From NCBI GenBank assembly GCA_937896205.1, contig CALBNA010000235.1, forward strand, positions 1 through 5,493: DNA of 5,493 nt, written 5' to 3'. The translations under genes and the position numbers were made by a program. The notes under the pieces are model-generated. The model did not search any database, was not told the origin of the DNA, and saw only the letters and a program-made list of their open reading frames with translations. Source of the stretch: an uncultured Campylobacter sp. (GTDB taxonomy: Bacteria; Campylobacterota; Campylobacteria; Campylobacterales; Campylobacteraceae). Below, one piece after another: positions 1 to 5,493 of the stretch. The stretch's first letter is position 1, and each line of letters starts with the position of its first letter.

Positions 1-29
1 GTGGGCTCGGAGATGTGTATAAGAGACAG
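1..29 (+). other. Nextera (Tn5) Read-2 adapter remnant
   Basis: The first ten bases are the end of the Nextera Read-2 (i7 side) adapter tail. They are followed at 11..29 by the 19-bp Tn5 mosaic end AGATGTGTATAAGAGACAG. This is synthetic library sequence, not genome. Bacterial sequence starts at position 30, in the middle of aroB. The adapter happens to be open in the aroB frame from a GTG at 15, so it adds five false residues (M/V-Y-K-R-Q) to any automatic gene call. Confidence 0.98.
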
Positions 30-386
30 GTGCTAAACTACGGCCATACTTTCGCTCATGTGATAGAAAACGAAACGAACTATAAAAAATATCTACACGG
101 CGAGGCGGTGGCGATCGGTATGAATATGGCTAACGCGCTAGCGGTGAAGCTAGGCCTCATGAGCGAGGGGCAAAAGGCGCGCGCGGCGGAGCTTTTAGTT
201 AAATTCGGCCTGCCGATAAGCTACAAGGTACCAAACGCAAGCAGCTTTTATGAGGCGTTTTTCCTTGATAAAAAGGCGGAAAACTCGGCGATCAAATTTA
301 TCCTGCCGCGAGGTATCGGCGCATACGAGATACGAAAAGACGTACCGCGCGAACTCGTGATGGATGTTTTAAGAGAGTTTGAATGA
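30..386 (+). CDS. aroB: 3-dehydroquinate synthase, C-terminal fragment (5'-truncated by contig end)
   Basis: AroB is the cytoplasmic NAD- and metal-dependent enzyme that cyclises DAHP to 3-dehydroquinate, the second step of the shikimate pathway to aromatic amino acids. Only the last 118 residues are present, about a third of a typical ~350-residue AroB. They include both histidine-bearing metal/active-site signatures: [11 protein letters not shown] at the very start (bases 36..68) and HGEAVAIGM (bases 99..125). The rest is the helical C-terminal domain, ending in TGA at 384..386. The truncation comes from the contig edge; there is no internal stop or frameshift, so this is not a pseudogene. 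The true start lies upstream, and the GTG at 15 belongs to the adapter. The stop overlaps the next start by 4 bp (ATGA), suggesting translational coupling to the channel gene. The family assignment is secure. Confidence 0.95.
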   Translation: MLNYGHTFAHVIENETNYKKYLHGEAVAIGMNMANALAVKLGLMSEGQKARAAELLVKFGLPISYKVPNASSFYEAFFLDKKAENSAIKFILPRGIGAYEIRKDVPRELVMDVLREFE

Positions 387-1978
387 GAAAAATTTTATTT
401 ATTTTATTTTTTGCGATCTTTGCCTATGCGCTTGACGATATACCTAGCGAATTTAACGCGACAAAAGAAGCCCAGCTATCCGAGCTAAACGCGTCTTTGG
501 CCTTTATCGAGGACGAACTGGCCGATAACATCTGGGCGACTCGCTACTCAAACTATAACACCTTTCAAAAGCTAAGCGCGGAGCTCGACGAAATCGAAGC
601 TGCGATAAAAAAACAGGCTAAAAATACCGAAAAAGTACTCGAGCTACAAAAAAAGCAAAGCACACTAAAAGAGCAGATCGAGCTTTTAAGAGAGTTTCAA
701 AAAGCGCCGTTTTCTAGCATGATAACGGCTCCCGAGATAGAAATTTTACAAAAGATAACCAACCCCGTAGCCGTGATTTCGGGCTTTTCGCATATAAAGC
801 AGCTAAGAAGCGAAAAAGACGAGTATAAGCGCCGACTAGACGGGCTTTCTAAGACGACCGACGAACTAGCTAGAAAAGAGCAAATTTTAACCCAGATCGT
901 AAATTTGAGCGACGATGCGCGCTTTCAAGCAGAGCTTGCCGAGGCTAGGCAGGAGCTAGCGGAATTTAACGCTGCGGCCGACATCGCAAAGACCACCTAC
1001 GGCGTATACGAAAAGCGCGTAAACGAGGCGATAAACCGCACTAGCGAGGATATCAAGGCGCAGATGAAAAAGGCGCTTGACATCGGTATATTTATCGTAG
1101 TCGTAATCGGGCTTTCGTTTTTGTTCAAATTTATCATCAAAAAGACGATCACCGACAACGAGCGCCTCTACACGGCGAATAAATTTATAAATCTCGTAAA
1201 CATCACGCTCATCATCATGATCTTGCTTTTTGCCTATATCGAAAACGTGACCTATCTCGTCACGGTGCTAGGCTTTGCGTCCGCTGGTATCGCGATTGCC
1301 ATGAAAGATATGTTCATGAGTATGCTCGGCTGGACGGTAGTGGTTTTTGGCGGTAGTTTTCACGTCGGCGACCGCATCAAGGTGCGCAAGGACGGAGAGG
1401 ACGTCGTGGGCGATATCATCGATATCTCGCTGCTTAGGATGACTATTTACGAGGACGTCACGATCGTCACCGTAAACTCAAACCGCAGAGCGGGGCGCAT
1501 TATATTCGTACCGAATAACTATATATTCACTGACTTAATCGCAAACTACTCGCATCACGGTATGAAGACCGTCTGGGACGGTATAGACGTGGTTTGTAGC
1601 TTTGATTCTAACCACAAAAAAGCCGCTCACATCATCAAGGATATCGCGCGAAAATACTCCAAAGGCTACACCGAGATCGCCAAAAAGCAAATGAGCAAGC
1701 TGCGAAACCAATACAGCATAAAAAACCCGAACGTCGAGCCGCGCGTATTTACCTTTATCGAGCCTTACGGCGTGAAAATTTCGGTCTGGTACATGGCAAA
1801 CACCTTTGCCACGCTATCTTTGCGAAGCACGATAAGTGCGGAGATAATGGAAGCCATAGCTATCCACGATGACATCGTGATCGCCTATCCGACGCAGACT
1901 TTATACATGGATAGACGCGTAAAAGCAGGCGAGTCAAAGCCGATGGGCGAAGGCGGCGAGGAGAAGCATGAAGCCTAA
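383..1978 (+). CDS. MscS-family mechanosensitive ion channel with large N-terminal periplasmic coiled-coil domain
   Basis: A 531-residue inner-membrane channel of the MscS family, which opens under membrane tension to release solutes on hypo-osmotic shock. Residues 1-16 form a signal peptide ending in AYA before LDD. Residues ~20-228 are charged, heptad-rich and probably periplasmic, with likely coiled coils near 60-105, 136-175 and 182-230. Hydrophobic segments follow at ~233-254, ~268-286 and ~291-325; the last is the MscS pore helix, rich in Gly and Ala ([13 protein letters not shown]). The beta domain follows with FHVGDRIKV (326-334) and [15 protein letters not shown] (376-390), which match the MscS signature. 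Compared with E. coli MscS, about 10 residues appear inserted before VPNN (~356-372). The C-terminal alpha/beta domain runs to ~510. The ATG at 383 is supported by the signal peptide and by the 4-bp overlap with aroB; its Shine-Dalgarno (AAGAGAG, 371..377) is only fair. Gating and ion preference cannot be read from the sequence. Confidence 0.93.
   Translation: MRKILFILFFAIFAYALDDIPSEFNATKEAQLSELNASLAFIEDELADNIWATRYSNYNTFQKLSAELDEIEAAIKKQAKNTEKVLELQKKQSTLKEQIELLREFQKAPFSSMITAPEIEILQKITNPVAVISGFSHIKQLRSEKDEYKRRLDGLSKTTDELARKEQILTQIVNLSDDARFQAELAEARQELAEFNAAADIAKTTYGVYEKRVNEAINRTSEDIKAQMKKALDIGIFIVVVIGLSFLFKFIIKKTITDNERLYTANKFINLVNITLIIMILLFAYIENVTYLVTVLGFASAGIAIAMKDMFMSMLGWTVVVFGGSFHVGDRIKVRKDGEDVVGDIIDISLLRMTIYEDVTIVTVNSNRRAGRIIFVPNNYIFTDLIANYSHHGMKTVWDGIDVVCSFDSNHKKAAHIIKDIARKYSKGYTEIAKKQMSKLRNQYSIKNPNVEPRVFTFIEPYGVKISVWYMANTFATLSLRSTISAEIMEAIAIHDDIVIAYPTQTLYMDRRVKAGESKPMGEGGEEKHEA
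1958..1963 (+). promoter_or_regulatory. Shine-Dalgarno for mtaB, inside the channel gene
   Basis: GAGGAG lies 4 nt before the ATG at 1968, inside the last codons of the mscS-like gene. It supports the 11-bp overlapping start rather than a later one. Confidence 0.7.
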
Positions 1979-3257
1979 CTCAAATTTGACCCAGCAAGAG
2001 CCGCGCCGAGAAAAGATTTTTTTTAAAACCTTCGGCTGCCGCACGAACATCTACGACACCGAGCTGATGAAAAGCTACGTCAAAGACTACGATATCGTTA
2101 GCGACGAAAACGAAGCCGACATCGTGGTAGTAAACTCCTGCACGGTCACAAACTCCGCCGATAGCGGCGCGCGCAGCTATATAAACGGCATAAAAAAACG
2201 CGGCGCTAGGGTGATACTAACGGGCTGCGGCGCGGTGAGTAAGGGCAAAGAGCTGTTTAACAAAAGCGCTGTTTTCGGCGTAATAGGAGCGAGCAAAAAA
2301 GAGGATATAAATGCACTACTAAAGTCGCAAGACCCGTTTTTCGAGCTTGGAAATTTAAAAAGTATCGACAAAAATATCGTAACAAACTACGAAAATCACA
2401 CCAAAGCCTTTATCAAGATCCAAGAGGGCTGCGACTTTGCCTGCAGCTACTGCATCATCCCTGCCGTTCGCGGCAAGGCGCGCAGTATGGATGAGGAAGC
2501 TATTTTGCGTGAGGCTAAAATTTTAGCTTATAACGGCTACAACGAGCTAGTGCTAACAGGCACGAACATCGGCAGCTACGGCAAGGATACTGGCTCAAGC
2601 CTAGGTCGCTTGCTAGGCAGGCTCGGTAAAATAGGCGGCATAAAGCGCATAAGGCTCGGTAGCATAGAGCCAAGCCAGATAGACGAGAGCTTTCGCGAGA
2701 TCTTGCGCGAGAGCTGGCTAGAGCGGCATCTGCACATCGCGCTTCAGCACACGAGCGAGGCGATGCTGCGTATCATGAGACGGCGAAATCAAGCCTTTAG
2801 GGACTTGGAGCTGTTTTTACAGCTTAGCGAGATGGGTTTTGCGCTAGGAACCGACTACATCGTGGGTCATCCGGGCGAGAGCGAGGAGATATGGAGCGAG
2901 GCGCTAGAAAATTTTAAAAAATTTCCGCTCACGCATTTGCACTGCTTTGCGTATTCACCGCGAAGCGGTACGCACTCGGCGGATATGAAAATGGACGTTA
3001 GCGGCGACGTGGCGAAGGCTAGGCTTAAAATTTTAAAGCAAATCGTAACGGAAAATAATTTTAAATTTAGACAAGAGCACGCCAAAAAAGGCGGGAGCCT
3101 AAACGTTCTCGTTGAGCAGCTAAACGGCGAATTTTACGAAGGTTTCGATCAGTTTTATAATAAAGTAAAAATCAAAACGGATAAGCAAATTTTAAAAGAG
3201 TGGGCGGTCATAGATAAATTTGAAGTAAAAAGCGAGGGCGACTATGCGCAAATTTAA
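1968..3257 (+). CDS. mtaB: tRNA (N6-threonylcarbamoyladenosine(37)-C2)-methylthiotransferase MtaB
   Basis: This cytoplasmic radical-SAM enzyme adds a methylthio group to t6A37, giving ms2t6A in certain ANN-decoding tRNAs; in Bacillus subtilis the substrate is tRNA-Lys. The 429 residues hold the three-domain plan of methylthiotransferases. The N-terminal UPF0004 domain has cluster cysteines C24 (KTFGCRTN), C58 (NSCTV) and C87 (TGCG). The radical-SAM domain has CxxxCxxC at C155, C159 and C162 (GCDFACSYCIIP). The C-terminal ~55 residues are in the TRAM position. GCRTNIYDTE and VLTGTNIGSYGKD resemble the MtaB branch more than MiaB (GCQMN) or RimO, so MtaB is preferred; H. pylori and C. jejuni homologues are usually just called MiaB-like. 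The protein is slightly shorter than the ~450-residue B. subtilis enzyme, with the loss at the TRAM end. The start overlaps the channel gene by 11 bp and has a good Shine-Dalgarno. Confidence 0.93.
   Translation: MKPNSNLTQQEPRREKIFFKTFGCRTNIYDTELMKSYVKDYDIVSDENEADIVVVNSCTVTNSADSGARSYINGIKKRGARVILTGCGAVSKGKELFNKSAVFGVIGASKKEDINALLKSQDPFFELGNLKSIDKNIVTNYENHTKAFIKIQEGCDFACSYCIIPAVRGKARSMDEEAILREAKILAYNGYNELVLTGTNIGSYGKDTGSSLGRLLGRLGKIGGIKRIRLGSIEPSQIDESFREILRESWLERHLHIALQHTSEAMLRIMRRRNQAFRDLELFLQLSEMGFALGTDYIVGHPGESEEIWSEALENFKKFPLTHLHCFAYSPRSGTHSADMKMDVSGDVAKARLKILKQIVTENNFKFRQEHAKKGGSLNVLVEQLNGEFYEGFDQFYNKVKIKTDKQILKEWAVIDKFEVKSEGDYAQI
3234..3238 (+). promoter_or_regulatory. Shine-Dalgarno for the FtsH-like gene, inside mtaB
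   Basis: GAGGG lies 5 nt before the ATG at 3244, inside the 3' end of mtaB. It supports the 14-bp overlapping start. That start also places a basic N-terminus ([10 protein letters not shown]) directly before the first membrane segment, as expected for an FtsH-type protein. Confidence 0.6.
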
Positions 3258-4911
3258 GCTAAATAAACAAAAGATTATCGTGATTTTGACGGCTATTTTG
3301 GCGGTTTTGCTAGCCGTTGCGGTGGGCAGAAGCCAACCAAAAAGCATAATGTACGAAAGCTACGAAAAGCTGCTAGAAGGCGACATGATCGCAAGCGCGA
3401 CCGTAAACGGCGGCGAGCTAGAGCTCACGACTAAGGGTGGCAACAAATATATCATCGTAAAAGATGGCGTGGACATGCGCGCTCTGGTGCAAAAAGTGCC
3501 CGTCGATCTAAAAAAAGAGACGCCCGTACTAGATGAAATTTTAGCCGTGCTGGCGCTGCTTGTTATCTGTTTTGCGGGGCTTGCGATTTATGCGAGGTTT
3601 AAAAAACAAAAGCTTGCCGCTCAAAACGAAAATCAAAAAGCAAACGTCTACGAGTACGACAATATTGCCACTAGCTCGGTGGCTCCTGCTATCTCAAACG
3701 TCAAATTTGACGACGTGGCAGGCATAAAGGACGTCAAATTTGAGCTAAGCGAGATCGTGGATTTTCTAAAAAATCCGACGAAATATAAAAAATTCGGTAT
3801 CAAAATGCCAAAAGGCGTGCTGATGGTAGGGCCTCCAGGTGTGGGTAAAACGCTAGTGGCAAAGGCCGTCGCGGGCGAGGCGGGAGTGCCGTTTTTTTAC
3901 CAAAGCGGCGCTAGTTTTGTGCAAATTTACGTCGGCATGGGCGCAAAACGCGTGCATGAGCTGTTTTTAAAGGCTAAAGCCTATGCACCATCCATCATCT
4001 TTATCGACGAGATCGACGCTGTGGGCAAGGTGCGCGGCGGTAACCGAAACGACGAGCGCGAGGCTACGCTAAATCAGCTACTGACCGAGATGGACGGCTT
4101 TGAGGATAACTCGGGCGTCATCGTGATCGCCGCGACTAATCGCATCGAGATGATAGACGAGGCGCTGCTACGTTCGGGGCGATTTGATAGACGCATTTTC
4201 CTTTCGATGCCAGATTTTACCGATAGGGTCGAGATTTTAAAGTCTTATCTAAAAGATAAAAACACGAGTGTAGAGCCCCAAGACGTAGCGCGTATCAGCG
4301 TCGGTTTTAGCGGGGCGGCTCTTTCTACGCTGGTAAACGAAGCTGCGATAAATGCACTAAGACGCGGCGGCGAGATAATCGAATTTAGCGATTTTGAAAG
4401 CGTTTTAAACAAAGTCTTGCTCGGTAAAAGAAGGATTTTAAGCTACAACGACGAGGAAAAGCGCATTCAGGCGCTATATCAGGGCGCAAAGGCTTTGGCT
4501 GCGTATTGGTTTGGGATAGAATTTGAAAAAATTTCGCTCGTCGAGGAGCAGTTTATGCGCCCCGAGCGAGAGATAGAGTCGCGCTCGCAGATGTTCGCGC
4601 GTATCAAGGTCTGTTTGGCTGGTATGAGCGCGCTAAAGATGGTCAAAGACGATACCTTTTCAAACTCGGGCGCCGACATCCAAAAAGCTCGCGAGATCGC
4701 GCAAAATATGGTCTTTGAGTACGGTATGGGGCATACATTTACGCCAAGTGCGGCTGAGGCCGAGGAGCTACTACAAGAGGCGTACGCCGAGGTCGGAACG
4801 TTTTTGGCGGGCATGAAAACGCAACTAGAGCGTATCTGCGAGCATATTGAGATTTTTGAGAGTATCGATAAAGACGCGCTGGGCAGGATAATCAAAGAGT
4901 ATTACAACTAA
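3244..4911 (+). CDS. FtsH-like membrane AAA+ ATPase with degenerate (inactive) zinc-protease motif
   Basis: FtsH proteins are hexameric inner-membrane ATPases that pull membrane and cytosolic proteins into a zinc-protease chamber. This 555-residue member has the standard topology: membrane helix ~11-28, short periplasmic part ~30-97, second helix ~98-117, then a cytoplasmic AAA+ domain from ~150. The ATPase looks complete: Walker A GPPGVGKT (196-203), pore loop with Tyr229 (IYVGMG), Walker B IIFIDEID (251-258), sensor-1 ATNR (297-300), and arginine fingers R313 and R316 (RSGRFDR). The M41 peptidase region follows at ~400-550, but HEAGH is replaced by YQGAK (412-416), removing both zinc histidines and the catalytic glutamate. 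The AEE acid after the following helix is also lost, while a possible third ligand, Asp478 (GADI), remains. The lid motif GFSGADL reads GFSGAAL (A359). Length is below the usual 610-650. Automatic annotation may call it FtsH protease; an unfoldase, chaperone or partner subunit of a true FtsH encoded elsewhere is more likely. No symbol is given because activity is doubtful. Confidence 0.93.
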   Translation: MRKFKLNKQKIIVILTAILAVLLAVAVGRSQPKSIMYESYEKLLEGDMIASATVNGGELELTTKGGNKYIIVKDGVDMRALVQKVPVDLKKETPVLDEILAVLALLVICFAGLAIYARFKKQKLAAQNENQKANVYEYDNIATSSVAPAISNVKFDDVAGIKDVKFELSEIVDFLKNPTKYKKFGIKMPKGVLMVGPPGVGKTLVAKAVAGEAGVPFFYQSGASFVQIYVGMGAKRVHELFLKAKAYAPSIIFIDEIDAVGKVRGGNRNDEREATLNQLLTEMDGFEDNSGVIVIAATNRIEMIDEALLRSGRFDRRIFLSMPDFTDRVEILKSYLKDKNTSVEPQDVARISVGFSGAALSTLVNEAAINALRRGGEIIEFSDFESVLNKVLLGKRRILSYNDEEKRIQALYQGAKALAAYWFGIEFEKISLVEEQFMRPEREIESRSQMFARIKVCLAGMSALKMVKDDTFSNSGADIQKAREIAQNMVFEYGMGHTFTPSAAEAEELLQEAYAEVGTFLAGMKTQLERICEHIEIFESIDKDALGRIIKEYYN

Positions 4912-4914
4912 ATT

Positions 4915-4921
4915 TAAGGAG
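4915..4921 (+). promoter_or_regulatory. Strong Shine-Dalgarno for mog
   Basis: TAAGGAG is a near-perfect anti-16S match 5 nt before the ATG at 4927. It fills the 15-bp gap after the FtsH-like stop, the only non-coding spacer between genes in the window. The gap is too short for a separate terminator plus promoter, so mog is probably co-transcribed with the upstream genes. A promoter inside the FtsH-like gene cannot be excluded. Confidence 0.8.
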
Positions 4922-4926
4922 AAAAA

Positions 4927-5466
4927 ATGAAGGCAAAAATAGGCATTTTGACGCTGAGTGACCGCGCTAGCGAAGGCAAGTACGACGATCTGTCGGGCGC
5001 GGCGATAAAAGAGGTTTTGGATGGCTGGATAACGAGCGAGCGCGAGTATTTTTACGAGGTGATCCCTGATGAGATCGAGCTCATAAAAGAGCGCCTAAAA
5101 CACATGATAGACGTGCTAGGTTGCGATCTGGTGCTAACGACGGGCGGTACGGGACCGGCTCCTCGCGACGTGACGCCTGAGGCTACTGAGTCCGTGTGTG
5201 AAAAGATGATGCCTGGCTTTGGCGAGCTAATGCGCGCAGCTAGCCTAAAATACGTACCTACGGCGATCCTATCGCGCCAAACAGCTGGTATCAGAGGGCA
5301 CGCGCTCATCGTAAATTTACCGGGCCAGCCAAAGGCGATCAGAGAGTGCCTAGAGCCCGTATTTCCAGCGATACCGTATTGCATTGATCTCATCGGCGGC
5401 GCATTTATCGAGACTGATGAGAGCGTGATGAAGGTGTTTCGCCCGAAGCAAAAGAAGATCTCATAG
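4927..5466 (+). CDS. mog: Molybdopterin adenylyltransferase (MogA)
   Basis: MogA adenylates molybdopterin to MPT-AMP using ATP, the step before MoeA inserts molybdate, in cytoplasmic molybdenum-cofactor synthesis. The 179-residue protein follows E. coli MogA closely from end to end: TLSDRASEGKYDD (9-21), IPDE with Asp48, TTGGTGPAPRDVTPEAT (71-87) with Asp81, MPGFGE (95-100), PTAILSRQ (111-118), NLPGQPKAIRE (130-140) and a C-terminal FRPK. Asp48 and Asp81 align with the two catalytic aspartates known in E. coli (D49 and D82). It is shorter than E. coli MogA (195 aa) because a loop after LPGQPK (around residues 140-146) is reduced. The MogA-specific PGFGE and AILSRQ segments favour Mog over the related MoaB. 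The gene is complete, ending TAG at 5464..5466, two bases before the adapter. In Campylobacter the cofactor would serve enzymes such as nitrate, formate or sulfite oxidoreductases; none is visible here. Confidence 0.95.
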   Translation: MKAKIGILTLSDRASEGKYDDLSGAAIKEVLDGWITSEREYFYEVIPDEIELIKERLKHMIDVLGCDLVLTTGGTGPAPRDVTPEATESVCEKMMPGFGELMRAASLKYVPTAILSRQTAGIRGHALIVNLPGQPKAIRECLEPVFPAIPYCIDLIGGAFIETDESVMKVFRPKQKKIS

Positions 5467-5468
5467 AC

Positions 5469-5493
5469 CTGTCTCTTATACACATCTCCGAGC
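5469..5493 (-). other. Nextera (Tn5) Read-2 adapter remnant, reverse complement
   Basis: CTGTCTCTTATACACATCT (5469..5487) is the reverse complement of the Tn5 mosaic end, followed by CCGAGC from the same Read-2 adapter tail seen at the left end. It is library sequence, not genome. Bacterial sequence ends at 5468. On the minus strand this adapter opens another false reading frame beginning M/V-Y-K-R-Q. Confidence 0.98.

Noticed and set aside
1..29. Natural Tn5/IS50 insertion end
   Set aside because: The sequence is the synthetic hyperactive mosaic end plus the Nextera primer tail, present at both contig termini; no transposase gene or target duplication.
30..386. aroB as a pseudogene or horizontally broken gene
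   Set aside because: The break coincides exactly with the adapter junction; the remaining frame is intact and conserved.
367..697. 14-bp repeat TTTTAAGAGAGTTT at the aroB end and in the channel gene
   Set aside because: Both copies encode L-R-E-F with the preferred codons; nothing else is shared around them, so it is codon coincidence.
1411..1425. Repeat GATATCATCGATATC
   Set aside because: Explained by codons for the conserved G-D-I-I-D-I-S beta-domain segment; no other copy seen.
1568..1582. Perfect hairpin ACCGTC-TGG-GACGGT
   Set aside because: Short stem in the middle of the mscS-like coding region with no following T run; encodes ordinary residues (TVWDG), so probably chance.
2177..2371. 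Minus-strand open frame of 64 codons inside mtaB
   Set aside because: Fully antisense to a well-conserved gene, with no recognisable domain; a shadow frame.
2867..3085. Minus-strand open frame of 72 codons inside mtaB
   Set aside because: Antisense to the conserved radical-SAM region; composition is that of a mirrored coding frame.
4479..4895. Minus-strand open frame of 138 codons inside the FtsH-like gene
   Set aside because: Ser- and Ile-rich low-complexity translation typical of an antisense frame over helix-rich coding sequence; no family resemblance.
5052..5483. Minus-strand open frame of 143 codons opposite mog, starting MYKRQ
   Set aside because: Its start and first five codons are the Nextera mosaic end, and the rest is antisense to a complete, conserved mog.

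Overview
The window is 5439 bp of bacterial DNA (30..5468) with a Nextera/Tn5 library adapter left at each end (1..29 and 5469..5493), so it is probably a whole small contig. Every gene is on the + strand. Gene order, AT-rich words such as AAATTT and ATTTTA, and protein similarity point to Campylobacter (Campylobacterota). The moderately high GC (high forties per cent by eye) fits the oral group around C. showae, C. rectus, C. gracilis and C. curvus better than C. jejuni. The species is inference.

Layout: (1) the last 118 codons of aroB (3-dehydroquinate synthase), cut by the left adapter; (2) a secreted-then-membrane MscS-family channel with a large periplasmic coiled-coil domain; (3) mtaB, a radical-SAM tRNA methylthiotransferase; (4) an FtsH-like membrane AAA+ protein with an intact ATPase but a destroyed HExxH zinc-protease motif; (5) mog (mogA), molybdopterin adenylyltransferase, complete and ending 2 bp before the right adapter. 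Genes 1 to 4 overlap by 4, 11 and 14 bp, and gene 5 follows after 15 bp with a strong Shine-Dalgarno. This looks like one transcription and translation unit whose promoter and terminator both lie outside the window. From memory, aroB, mscS-like, miaB-like and ftsH-like genes occur in this order in C. jejuni (Cj1008c to Cj1005c) and H. pylori (HP0283 to HP0286), so the cluster is an ancestral block rather than an accessory island.

The genes share no obvious pathway (shikimate, osmotic protection, tRNA modification, membrane protein handling, molybdenum cofactor). The points most worth a second look are the protease-dead FtsH paralogue, a reading-frame-independent excess of AAATTT, and the adapter remnants, which create a false 'MYKRQ' N-terminus on the aroB fragment. 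I saw no RNA gene, CRISPR array, mobile element or non-coding stretch over 15 bp within the genuine insert.
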